This document shows positions 46,007 through 57,618 of a DNA stretch of 64,000 nt, piece after piece; position 1 is the first letter of the stretch, and each line of letters begins with the position of its first letter. The notes beneath the pieces are model-generated. The model saw only the letters and a list, made by a program, of their open reading frames with translations. It did no database searches and had not been told where the DNA came from. This DNA is from Sitta carolinensis (lineage: Eukaryota > Chordata > Aves > Passeriformes > Sittidae): the NCBI GenBank assembly GCA_032173965.1, contig JAVUNC010000005.1, positions 2,294,001-2,358,000 on the forward strand. Reading direction: 5' to 3'. The position numbers and the translations under genes are program-made.

Positions 46007-49000
46007 GTAGATGCATGTATATGGTGTTCGAGACATTGAACAAAAATGAAGTTCTGTACTTGGTTCAGGCTGTCTGGGCACCTTCTGCAGATATAAAAGT
46101 ACAGTTATCAAGGAAACATCAATTTTCTAGTTGGCTAAAAAAAGGTTGTTGCGCTTGTGTATCACTTCTGTGCATAGCAAGTTCTGAAGAATTTAGAAAA
46201 AAAAAAATTACAACTAGAGAAACCAAAAACTTAAACTGATGGTCGTTTATTCATTGAGCTGTGGTTGAAACCAAGAACAGGGCAGAGAAGTTTGCACTAT
46301 GAAGTTGTGGCTAAAATGTACCTGCCATGAAACAAACTGGAAATTCTGCAGAGAAAGAGGGAAAATAAGAACTTGGATCTTGTTAATGAAGGTTTTGGCA
46401 AGCTGACCTTTTGGGCCTTTTTGAAAACTCCAGTGTGGGATGCATCATGACTGGTGTTTGAATTTCTCATGCCTCCTCTGACCATGGTGGGGGAAAAGTT
46501 CCTTTTTGTGCTGTGTTTGCCATCAGGTGCAGGTCTCTGGTAGGAGGGAGGTGCAAACTCTCATTCCCTGACTGTGTCTGAGGGTATTTTTGGGAAGCAG
46601 CTTTTTGGAGGATGGGATAGAGACTGGTCAGAAAGGAGCTTTTGAAAGGATTGGAGACTGAGGAGGGGAAAACCAGCAATCTTTGGAAATGTTCAAACAG
46701 GGAAAGAAAGACTTATTTGAGGGATGCATAGGGATTTGTGAAATTAGGTTGTTAATGGATTGAGAACAAGTTGGAAAAAAAAGAAAAAAGAAACCACAGC
46801 GGACCAGGGGAGTTACTTAAAAGTCTTTTATCCATCTTGCTTTTAGTTTTACTATTCACACGTCCCATGTTTTATGTATTTTACTAATAACCTGTAGCTC
46901 TGGAGTTTACAGTGCTTTTAGTGTTTAATGATGCTCGTTCTGAAGGAGGGAGCAGAGCTCCTCCATCACTCACTGACTGCCAGAGCAGGGCTGGTAGAGG
47001 CAAAATGAGAACCCCGAGGGAGCCCCAGGCCAGGAGGCTGGAAATGAGCAAAAACCTGTGTCCTCTGAAGGCTGAGACAGGAGGTTCTCTTGGAATTCTG
47101 AAGAGTCAGTAGCACTCTTCCACACAGGTCTGGAAAAGAATTGCAGACTGTGACAGCCTTTCTTCAAAGGGCTGGTCAGAAACTCAGCTGGTGGAGCTCC
47201 AGGTGTGTTTGTAGCACCTGAGATGGATGAATGTTACAGAAAACAAAAGAAATCCAAGTCTTTCATTGAGTTCATCCCTTTATAGGAAGAAGAGAGAAAG
47301 TCTGAAAGCCCAAGAATCCAGTCAAATCACCAGCCAGGCAGAGATTAAATTTGGATTAAGAAATTTGAGCAGGAGGAACATGGCAGAGATAAGCCACTGC
47401 ACAGGTGAGGCCACTCATAGAAACAGAATGTTTAACATAAATATATTGTATTGAGGTTTTCAAAATACGTATTAAAAAGAAAAAGAAAAAAGCTAGCAAG
47501 AACTCTCCTGCAGTCTTTATTTACTTCATGATGAGGATGAGGAAGAGATGCAATGGTTTCATCACCTCCTGTAGGTGAAGGCTTCAGAAATCAGCTTATT
47601 GAGGCATTGCTTTAGAAAGGTGTAGGATTTAAATTTAGAAGAAGACTTACAACACAGCTTTTGACTTAATCTCAGGATGATACCTCTCTGAGAATAAGGC
47701 AGATGAAAATGACAGGCATTGGTGCCTGTTGAGAACTGATGCCCTGGGTTTCAAAACATCCCAGTGGGTTGGAAGGACTAACACTGGAAAATTGGTCAAG
47801 CACCAGATTTGGTCTGAGTGAACACTGTAAGGTTCACCTGTCTGCCCTGTGAGAAAAACCAGAATGGGATCATGAGTGCAGATTGAGGATGTGTTTGAGA
47901 ATACTGTTAAGATGCCTGAGGCAGGGATGAAAAATCCACCTTTTCTCAGAGGAAGGAACCATCTGTGATAGAAGGGTCATTTTGAGGCTTTGGAGACCTG
48001 GTTTGTCAGAGACACTTGAGGAAACCAGGGCAGAAGAGAGGTTTTCTCCTGCATTAGCAGGACATGCAGAGGGTTATAGCTGTAGTTAGGAAGAGGAGAA
48101 CAGAGAAAATGCTCTGGATTTTCCACAGTGTTTTAGAATGCCACTTCTGCAGGGAAAAATCCCCCAAAGATGCTTAACAAACCAAACCTGATGGGCTGAA
48201 AAGGAGGAGGTGTATTCCCCTTCCCAAAGGATGGAGGTGGATGGTGAGTGTGTCCTGGGCTGGTGGGATGAGGGAACTGGCAAAACCCATGTTCATCCTA
48301 AGAGGATTAAACAGCTTTCACTTCTGGAACTGCTGTCAGTGATGGAAAGAAAATACCTGGGTTTGTCGTGTCATTTTTCAGAAACCTTATTCAAAAGTAA
48401 GAAAGTTAGGTGATTGAAAGGGATGTGGAGAGGGAAGCAAGAAAGGAGAAAGTGTGGAACCCATCACAAAATTCAAATGATTTGCAAAAGATATTGTTAA
48501 GTTTCTATCAGTGGTAGGATCTATCAGTGAAGAGAGTTGCAGCATTTAAAGGTTCTTCACTGAACCCCCCCAGGATTTGTTTTGCCCTTGGTGGGATTCA
48601 GTGACAAAGAAAATGGTTTCAGATTGTAATTTTTAATCCAGCAAGTGATTGAAGAAGGCAAGAAAGAGAGCAGGACCTGCCATGGAAGGGCAAAGTGAGC
48701 ATCAGGGTATTGTTCAGAAACAGTTTCATTTCTCTTACTTCACTGGAATTTTTTTCTGTGCAATAAATGTATATTTAATGTAGTTGGTTCTAGTAAAACT
48801 CAGCTCTGGAATTAACAAACATGCTCTTGTGTCTTTTGGGTGTCTCATCATGGAAGGGTGGAAGCAAATCCACCTCTTGCTCTTGAGGTGCTGCCAGGCA
48901 GTTTGTGATACCACAAATCCAAGCACTTATATGTGAGTGAGGTCTCGAGAAATCACTGACTTGGGCATTCTAATCATATCAGCAAAGAGAGGGAGGCCTC

Positions 49001-49780
49001 TGAGTGTGGGAGTGACCACTGCCATCATGGTTAGTTTTAATGAAAGTGATTTTTTTTTTTTTTAAAGCTTATGTTAACCTGTTTTTCGTTTAACAAGTGA
49101 AAACGGGGAACCTAAAAAGATTTTTGAAAAATTGAAATTTGTAGTTTTGACCAGTCAGTGTAATAAGAGTTTGCTTTGGTTTGGTTTTTGGTGGTTTTAT
49201 TTATATATCTAAGTGCAAATTACCAGCTTTTGAAATTGTGAGAGATCAGAGAGGGAAAAGGAAAATCTTTTGTACTTTTAGACCAGCGACACAAATGCAG
49301 ACTTGGATGCTTTGCTGGGCTTCTAGCTGTGTTTCAAGTAAAGAGAATTTTCCTAGTTTTTAAAGCTGAGTGAAGTTGGGAGCAATTTGCTGGATGATAC
49401 GAAATACAGTGAATCAGCATTCGCAATGGCAGCTATTTATAGTTACTCTATTTTTATTCAAAGCAAAACAATAGCACTGAATTTCAGGCAGTTGGACCAG
49501 ACACTCAGGAAGGTCTCTCTGGAAGCTGAGGGGGGAAAAAAAAAAAAAAATCTCATCTTGCTGGATCTTGAGGGCTGAGCTCGTGTGCTCCGCCGGCATC
49601 TCCATTTCAGTGCCGTCCTCCGAAGGTGAAATCCGGGGCTGTGCTGGGAGCTGCAGGAGCAGATGCCTCTGAAATGTGGTTTTTCTCCACTGTTCAGGGG
49701 CTATCAGCATTCCTTGCATTTTATATTTGAAGAACTGAGCAGTGTAATTAATGCCTGTTAATTTTTACCATCTCTTCCAG
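44981..49780. other. Probable intron; no gene seen
   Basis: AT-rich sequence with a CA/TA microsatellite at 45960-46001 and no supportable exon. Confidence 0.5.
45960..46001. repeat. (CA)n(TA)n microsatellite
   Basis: Seven CA units are followed directly by about 14 TA units. Confidence 0.95.
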
Positions 49781-50035
49781 GTTTTCTGTGGCTGCTCCGT
49801 GTCCTGCTGCTGCTGCTGCTGGATCCGAGTGCCGTGGCTACAAAAGCTTGTTGCTGTCTCATGCTGGGTCCCTCAAATCCAAGAGCTACTTGGCAGTTTC
49901 CAAGGCAACCACCTGTGGAATAATTAAAAAGGATGAAGTGTTACCGTGCCAGATATAAGGAATTCTTGCCTGGAGAGAGCGTTTCACTTTCTTCCGTCTT
50001 GAAGAATCAAACGTGCTTCTGCCAGCAAAGTTAAG
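49781..50035 (+). other. Candidate plus-strand exon (UTR-like)
   Basis: A pyrimidine-rich acceptor (accatctcttccag) at 49767-49780 and a fair donor (GCAAAGTTAAG/GTAGTA) after 50035 bracket 255 bp. The segment is richer in GC/CpG than its surroundings and contains five CTG repeats near 49808. All three frames contain a stop. The only ATG of interest (49933) starts a 33-codon frame (MKCYRARYKEFLPGE…) that closes just before the donor. If real it is a 5' UTR or lncRNA exon rather than coding. Conservation or RNA evidence is lacking. Confidence 0.28.
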
Positions 50036-53000
50036 GTAGTACAATTAAAAAGTAATGGTTTATTTTCTGGAAGTTTGAGGTGGAGCAACAAGCCTCATAT
50101 GACTGTATGAGATACAGAAATGACCATGGTTCCTTCTGGGTTAATATTTTGGGTAGACTGAAATGGAAAATGCACGAGAAAGGTGGTGATGGAAAGGCAG
50201 CGTGGATGATCAGTATTTTGTATTAGTGAAACATTTGTCTGGACTGTTTTGCACTTTGTGCCGTGTTCCCTCGGATGATTTTAAGCTGGGAAGGACTAAA
50301 ATGGAGCATACATTAGTTGGAGCATAAATATAGGAAGTGCAGCCTTCATGCCAAGTACACTGAGATTTCTTTGGCATTCAGTGAAGTGATAGATATAAAA
50401 GGAATCTAAGAGTGGGCTCACTGCAAAATGACAGTCGGAATCGAGGATTGATCTTTATCCCAGAGCTTAAAGGGTGGGCAGTGACTAAGTCCATGCTGAA
50501 CCAAACTGATAATCAGGTTTAGCTGCTTCCGTGAAGCAGCAGCTAAAACCATTTTGAAGTCACATGTTCCCAGATTCAGAGCTGAAATTGCACGGTGGGA
50601 AAAAGCAAATATTAAGCAAAAAGAAGCCTGTTAGAATAACAAAAAATGGCAAATTCGGCTCTGAACGTTTGAAACGTTGCTTCAGAAGTCGATGCCAAAG
50701 GTGTTAAACTTTGGATGACTGGAAAAGTACTTCTCCAAGTATTATATGTTACTGGATGTATTTGTTCATTATATCTTCCTTCTCTGCCAGTCATTCAAAT
50801 ATAGTTGAATAGAAAAATATTATTCACTTCTGACAATGGAGTTAAATGGAGAAAAACCACATTCCCATTCTTCCCATAGTCCACATAACTGCTCAGTTAA
50901 GTCTGGTTACCTTGCCTGATGGTCTTGTACAGTTAATTTTAGGCGTGATGCTTTTGTATAATTTATTTTAAGGAAAAAAAATAAGAGTCCTAAATTTTGA
51001 AGTAGAAATATTTGGGATGCCATCTGGGCTTTACATAATAAATTTTCCCTGCCAAAATGTTTGTGGGATTCTGTTGGGATGTGGATGGGATTTCACATTC
51101 CATCCCTTCCACAGCACAAGAAGATCATTGTTTTTTAGATATGGTGGTCCAAGAAGAAATAAGAATTGTGTGGTAGCAGCTCTGTGATCTGAGGGAGTAC
51201 AAATAGAATCTATCCAGTAACAGCTCTGACCTTTTACAGATGTTACCTAATTTCAACAGCAAATATTTGCAGGTACCAACTGAGTACAGCTGCAGTTTTC
51301 CACCCTAATACTTGATTTCCTGTTCTTTGGTTGGTTGTCACCACAATGCCAAAATGGTTTTCTTTCTGAAGCAATTCTTCAGCCTGTTAATTACTTTCAG
51401 TGTGGAGCTGAGGAAAGTGGGTTTTTCAGGCAAATGCTGTTTTCACATGTGGAAGGAGTGTGCTGGCAGAGTGTCTGCACCAAGCACAGTGAGGAGGATA
51501 CAGAACTGAGACACTCTGCAAGTACAGTGAAGGTAGTTGGTGTGTGTGGATCCTGATCCTTGATCTTTCTGAGCACGTAAATAACTCTCAAAGATGGAAT
51601 TGGGTACTTGTGAAGGAGCACATGAGTGTATTTGTGGAAGCCTGATGTAGCAGCAATCAGGTGCAGTCATGCAGGATTCCCAGGAGTGTACACAGAGCAG
51701 TTTCAAATTTGGTGCTCTTAAAAAAATATCCCATACAAACACAATAAATAATTTTTCTGTTTTACCTCAAATGCTGTGGGTGAGGTTTTTCTCCTGAAGC
51801 TTAAATGTCCACGTGCTGCTGAAGCCAGAGGTGAACAGCAGGTAGGATGAGCAGCTTCCTGACAGTTCCTAATCCAGACCCTCCTGAAGGGGATGACTTT
51901 TTTTCTAAAAAGGTGCCTTTAGAAAGGAATCAATCCATCTTTTCCATGGACAGTTCAGCCTGGACAGCTGATTTAGCCCAGGTGGCAAAGCTTCCAGGAA
52001 CTTCAAGCATGCACTTCGATATATTTGTATATCAAATTAATTCATCTATTGTTGTTTCTCCATATTCCATTCCTGTTCCAGAGCTTCCAGAGCTAAGTGG
52101 AGTTGTTTACTGGTACAGGCTCTTTTCTCATCCTCCTCTTCCCAACTCGGGCATTTGACCCTGTCAGTTTTCCCAGCTTTCATCTGCAAGCCTGTGGTTC
52201 AGAATCAAGGGTAGTGAAGAGCCCCACAGAGTTTGTTAACATAGTTTGTAAGAGAAATAAAAACATCCATGCCAAGTTTAGGCAGCTGTGCTGTGTGAAC
52301 GAAAATACAGTGACGAGGCAAAATCGATTTCTGATGTTTTTTATATAAGTTACATTTTAATAATCCTTATCCCTGGGATGTTTTACAGGGCTGAAGGGAG
52401 TTGATGGTTAGAGGTAGTGGTTTGCTCAATAATTGTAATCTCTTAAAGTGACTCAGTACCTGTTGACATAGAAGTTGCTTCTGTTAAGAATTGGTTTGGC
52501 TGTTAAGAATTAGTGCTGTATGCACCCAGAAATGTAAAATTTCCAAATTTCCTTCCTAATTCTCTTACTGTGGCAGAAGATTTGTTTTGCTCCATGTTGT
52601 AGTATCTTGGTGACTTTCTGAGAAGAAAAAAATGGGAAATAGTGATCTGGTAATTCTTGCAAAGATTATTTTGATACAGGGGTGGTTAATATTTTCCTAT
52701 TTTTACGCCATCAGATCAACTGTATCAAGAGTCAGTTACAGTGTGGTCGTCCAAAAGAGTCATCAAAATACCCATTAATTTTATTAAATGAATTAGGACT
52801 GTTTCCTGGGATAGGTAGGGCTTTAATCTTGTTGCTTGGAAATCCACGTAATTTTTCAGGTTGGGATTTTTCAAAGGGAGTTTTTCTCTAGCAGGAGTGG
52901 AAGTATAGGGGAAATTCAGGGAAAGAACAATAAGCTCAAGTCACCTTTGTGGAAAAGGGAACTCAGATAATGAATAGACCCTTTTGCCTAGGCTTGATTT

Positions 53001-53864
53001 TCCTTTGAGAAGGAGGGAACTGTTCTGCACTTTGGTGGGTGGATGTTTCATGGGGAGCAAAGCTGCACTGCAACTTTAATGCAAACAGATTTATCTACAG
53101 GGTGACAGACTTTATGCTTAGGCACCAGATCCCTTTCACTCCTCCAGCTGCTCCTGCTGGGCATTTTGGATGTGCTTCTCCAGCGTGGTTCAGATGATTT
53201 TCCCTGATAGACAACACAGAAAGTCCAGAATAGAATAAAAAGGGCTGACGACTTGCAGAGAGGTAGTGAAGAGGAGAACAGCAGCTCTTGTCGTACACTG
53301 ACCTAGAGCAGTGATTTGTCTCCAGCAGTGGCCATGGGAGGGTTATTGAGGAGCACAGCAGCAGAATGGGAAGAGGATCCACCTTCTGCACACCCTGCAT
53401 TGTCCAGACATCTGTAACACATGGATTGACTGAGCTGGACGTTTTGGGGTTGTTTTGCAGTGTTTTCTGGACTTGTCTCTTGAATTTGTTAGTGAGAAAT
53501 ACTGGGAAGTGTAAAGCTCTGTTCCCCAGCTAACTAACACGTCAGCCTGTTCAGTGAGGAGCTGTACTCTCTTGTTGAGTCTGAACTCCATTTAAAATCC
53601 AGTTCTTCCACTGGAAAAGACTTAAGTAATTCATGAATAACTATTTCTGTCACAACTATAATTTTCTGGAGCTCAGCCTGCTGCAAGTGTTGAGTCAGTT
53701 CAAAGCCTGCTGACCTATACATGGAAGTGGGACCACTTGCCCCACCTCCAGTCACCCTGCTTCACACTTAATTTCATTGAGATTCCTCATTCATTTCACT
53801 CCTGAACTTCATTTATGTATTTTAATGTCCAGTGAGTAAACTGCACGCATTTCTTTTTGTTCTT
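50036..53864. other. No gene seen
   Basis: A 103-codon + strand frame at 51847-52158 has no splice support and no recognisable domain. No repeats were identified. Confidence 0.45.
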
Positions 53865-54025
53865 CCCTACTTATTTACTGCCTTTGCTGCTCTGAATAGC
53901 TTCACTATCATCAGCAGATGTTGTCATCTCACTGTTGAGCCCTTTTCATGTTGTTTATGAATTCATTGAACAGAGCTGGGAACAGATCCCAGCTCAGATC
54001 CCTGTGGAAAGAAGAGCTGAAATGG
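53865..54025 (-). mobile_element. Ancient CR1/L3-like LINE fragment
   Basis: 'tcatcagcagatgttgtcatctcactgtt', 'gtttatgaattcattgaacag', 'gggaacagatcccagctcagatccctg' align to the reverse complement of the ancient LINE seen elsewhere in this window, at high divergence. Confidence 0.55.
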
Positions 54026-54178
54026 CACCAAGTCCTGCCAAAAGCAGAGTGGGTTTGCCCCCTTCTGCACGTGGCACAGCTGAATTTGTGGTAAAATCAC
54101 TGTGCTGTTTTGGTACATTTATAAATGTGGAGTCACTGTAAAATATTTTGTAGAAATAGATAATAATATGTAAGATAT

Positions 54179-54350
54179 AATGTCAGAATCATTAAGGTTG
54201 GCAAAGACCTGAGATAATCAAGTTCTTCCTCAAGCACCACCATATTCACCAATAAACCATATTTTCAGGTGCCATATCCATCCATTTTTTGACTCCACCA
54301 CTTCCCTGGGCCGCATGTTCCAGTGCTGCCTATTTGTGATTTCACCTTTG
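54179..54350 (-). mobile_element. CR1 LINE fragment, minus orientation
   Basis: 'tcagaatcattaaggttggc', 'aaagacctgagataatc', 'caggtgccatatccatcca', 'ttgactccaccacttccctggg', 'gttccagtgctgcc' follow the reversed CR1 tail. Moderately diverged. Confidence 0.83.
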
Positions 54351-54849
54351 AAAGATAGGGTGGGCAAGGGATTCACCTTTTTGGATGACTGAAGATGATG
54401 TTTGATGTTTCAAAGGTCCATGCCTGCTTTGTTCACAGCATTTTTCATCTTCTGAGTTTTTAGTCTCAAAACCAACTTGGTTGGAACCTGCTGGTTTGTC
54501 ACTCTCTGCATTGCCAGTAAATAGAAAATTATAATGAATAAGGGAAATCAGGCAACAGGATCAATCTCCACAATCATAAATACATGCTTCTTTTAGATGT
54601 TTAAGTGCAGGAAATTGACTGAGCAGTAGAACTGTTACTTGCTCTTGTTTTCCAGCATTAAGGTAGCAAACATCTGATGTAAAACTGGGGCAGATCTAAA
54701 GGACTTGTAGCATGAAATAACTTTACCAATGGTGTCCTGCAGCTGCAGCTTAGGGAAATGGGGAGTTGAGGACATGAAGGTTCTGCACGTGAGTGTCCCA
54801 ATGTCCCACTGCTGCTTCCTCTTACCACCTCTGTTCCTTCCTGATTGCT

Positions 54850-55240
54850 CCTGAAATTCTGTTTGCTTTTTCACTGCTCCTGTTATCAACTCCTGTGAAA
54901 ACTGTATTTTCACCAAGCTATTTGCAGTGACTTCAAGGTCTCTCCTAATCAGGAAAATACCTAATTTAGAACCCCACATTTTCAGTGTGTAGTTGGCTTC
55001 TTTTTTCTATATACAGAGCCTTGCAATTAATCTACTTGAATTTCATCTTCTGTTTTCTCTCCCAGTCACACTGTATAATAACTAGCTGGAGGAAAAGACT
55101 GAGGATAACTGCTTTGATGCATTTACTGGTTTATCTGTAATAGACCTGTGACCTCACAGTGTGTCCTTTTCAGCATAATTTATTGCTCAGTTAAATGAGA
55201 GAGGTCTAACTCCAGACCTGTACAGGAGTCTCATTTTATG
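54850..55240 (-). mobile_element. Ancient CR1/L3-like LINE fragment
   Basis: In order: 'ttctgtttgctttttcac', 'gcagtgacttcaaggtctctc', 'cctaatttagaaccccacatttt', 'acttgaatttcatcttctgtttt', 'cccagtcacactgtat', 'gacctcacagtgtgtccttttca' and 'gtctaactccagacctgtacagg'. These match the reversed ancient LINE consensus as I recall it with many substitutions. It is one of the longer recognisable stretches of this old family here. Confidence 0.65.
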
Positions 55241-56061
55241 TGTGTGTATAAGGTTTTATGCTCTCTGCATGTAAATTAACTGTTGATTAATAAGACCTTC
55301 CTCCTTTTGGCTCTACAGCTGGGTTTTCTTCAAGTTCTTGTGGAGAAGTTGTTAATTTTTAGGAACTCCCAAAATCCACAGAGCCCTTTCAGAGCCCTCC
55401 TGTTTGTGACCTGCAGCTTGCAGTCCATCACTTGGTATTTTTAATAATTTGGTTTCCTTAGAAATCTGGCTGTGTGCTCGTGCTCCTGGCTGGGTAATTC
55501 CTGGTAGGCTTTGGCAGCGAGCAATGCCCAACTTCCCGGCGAGGATCAGGATCCTCTTTCCTGGTGCTCTCTGCAGGCACTAGAGCTGGGAGTTCCCTAG
55601 ACTGTCACTGTGCTGAACAGCGAGTTCACTTGGGTTTTCATGTGGCAGAGAAGCATTTCTGAGGGATTTTTCCCCCTCCCCACAGCTTTGTCCTGTCAGG
55701 CCTTTTATCTTTTGTCACCTACTGGCCCAGCAGGCTTTCTCATAAGCTTCACCATCCTGGTGTGTTTGATAAAATTTCCTCTTAGCATATCAGTTCTCAG
55801 TATTTCCTTTTCAGCTTAAAATTTTGCATTTTGTTCGTTAAAGTCTTTATTTTTTTCCTGGAATCACAGTATGACTTCTTTTTGAAGGACATACTTCTGA
55901 ATGCCTTCTTAGTATTGTTCTTTATTTTGTATTGTTTTAAGTTGCACTTGCTCTACTCTTCCATGTGCAATATGGGGTCTTTAGCAAGCTGTCACCCTCT
56001 TAATACCTTCACCTTTTTGCCTGTTTATTTTAGTTTACTTTTAAGCAGTTTCCTTGTTTTT
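55241..56061. other. No gene seen
   Basis: No supported exon; two overlapping hydrophobic frames at 55610-56079 are T-rich artefacts. Confidence 0.5.
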
Positions 56062-56137
56062 TCATCACAGAATGCTTGAGTTTATTGAGGACCTGACTAA
56101 GGTCATCTGGTCCAACCCTCATGCTCAAGCAGGGAGT
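56062..56137 (-). mobile_element. CR1 LINE fragment, short
   Basis: 'catcacagaatgcttgagtt', 'aaggtcatctggtccaaccc', 'atgctcaagcaggg' match the reversed CR1 tail. Confidence 0.8.
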
Positions 56138-56477
56138 TTTTTTGTTTTTTTTTTTTTAGTTGCACGGCTAAAAATAGAGAAAACTACTGTTTCAAGTACT
56201 GAACTTGAGTGCTTTGTAATCAGTAATACAGCCACTCTTCAGCAGTGAAGATGCTGTACACAGGTCAGGACTGGGTCAAGTTTTGCCTCTGCTCTGGATT
56301 TTTGGCGTTGTTTGAAGGAGTGATAATTAACGCTGTCATAAAAATGCAGCGTTTGCTTTACAGTGACTACACTGAGTGTTTATCTGTCTCCAAAATCCTG
56401 CAGTCTGGCCACTTTAATTTCAAGAGGTGATGTGTGATGCTGATAACTGTCAGGTACCTTCATGGGGCTGGGGAGTT

Positions 56478-56615
56478 TCAGAGCCACAGGATGGTGTGAG
56501 TTGGAAGAGACAGCAAAGACCATCCAGTTCCCCCCCTGACATAGGCAGGGACACCTTCCACCAGACCAGGTTGCTCCAAACCCTTTTCAGCCTGGCTTTG
56601 GACATTTCAGTCATA
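56478..56615 (-). mobile_element. CR1 LINE fragment, minus orientation
   Basis: 'gagccacaggatggtgtgag', 'ttggaagagacagcaaagacc', 'atccagttccccccctgacat', 'gggacaccttccaccagacc', 'cagcctggctttggacatttc' follow reversed CR1. About 340 bp right of the previous fragment, in the same orientation, so both may be parts of one broken copy. Confidence 0.9.
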
Positions 56616-57371
56616 GAGCTTTGTCTGGAACTGGGAAGTCTCTCTGTGCTGCTGAACTTGGTTTTGTGTCTTTTCTTTCTTAAAGGGCTTTTGTTGGAAG
56701 GAAAAAGTTCTGAGCTTCACGGGCTCCCATGCACTTCGGGAGACTCTTGTCAGACCAAGCGATACAAGGGAGTTTTTACCTGAAAATTTCTCCTGTTGTG
56801 GCTCTCATCCTGCTGGAATAGTTGGAGGATGCTGCCCCAGCCAGTGAAGTGGAACAAGCAGTTGGGTTCATCCTTCTGTCACTGTCTCTGTGTGCTCAGA
56901 CGAGGTGCTGCCTGTGCTCCCTGGGCTGGAGGGAGGGATTTAGACATCCAAAATTCTCATAGACCCAATGCAGGTATTTGAAATGGAGTGACTTAAATCC
57001 CACCCTGGTATTTCAGTGTTTTGAACTGGCAAATATTTTCACTTCTAGAGAGATTTTTCAGTCATGAAGGGTAAGAAAGAGCAATTTGATGCTTGATTTA
57101 AAGCAAGAAGAAGGCTTGCAAAGTCTCTTCGGGTGAAAAGAAGTCATCGTTCTGTGGGGGACCTAAAAGGATAAAATGAGAGTGGAATTTTAAATCACAT
57201 ATGAAGGTGTCATAAAATAAAGTTGATTGCAGGGAACAGCTTGGTTTAGCTTGGGTGCTTGATAGTTTTACCTGTTTTTCTTCATTCTTATATAAATAAG
57301 TGAGAGGTCTGCAACTTGGAGATATACTCAGAGACTGCATTTCTAGTAGTGTATATTCTATCTCAGAGACT

Positions 57372-57618
57372 ACAAAAGCATGTGGTTACAGGACAAGGGG
57401 GAATGGCTTCAAACTGAAAGAGAGCAGTTTTAGATGAGCTGTTGGGAATGAATTCTACACTCTGGGGGTGGACAGGCCCTGGCACAGGTTGTCCAGAGAA
57501 GCTGTGGCTGCCCCATCCCTGCGAGTGTCCAGCCTGGGACAGTGCCCGTGGCAGGGGGTGGGACTGGCTGGGCTTTAAGGTCTCTTTTTACTGAAACCAT
57601 TCTGTGATTCTGTGAAAT
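57372..57618 (+). mobile_element. CR1 LINE fragment, plus orientation
   Basis: 'acaggacaagggggaatggct', 'tcaaactgaaagagagcag', 'ggccctggcacaggttgtcc', 'agagaagctgtggctgcccc', 'gcccgtggcagggggtggga' and the tail 'gaaaccattctgtgattctgtg' form a well-preserved 3' fragment. Confidence 0.94.

Noticed and set aside
51847..52158. 103-codon plus frame (MSSFLTVPNPDPPEGDD…)
   Set aside because: No splice-site pair, no domain and only moderate length; treated as chance until conservation is shown.
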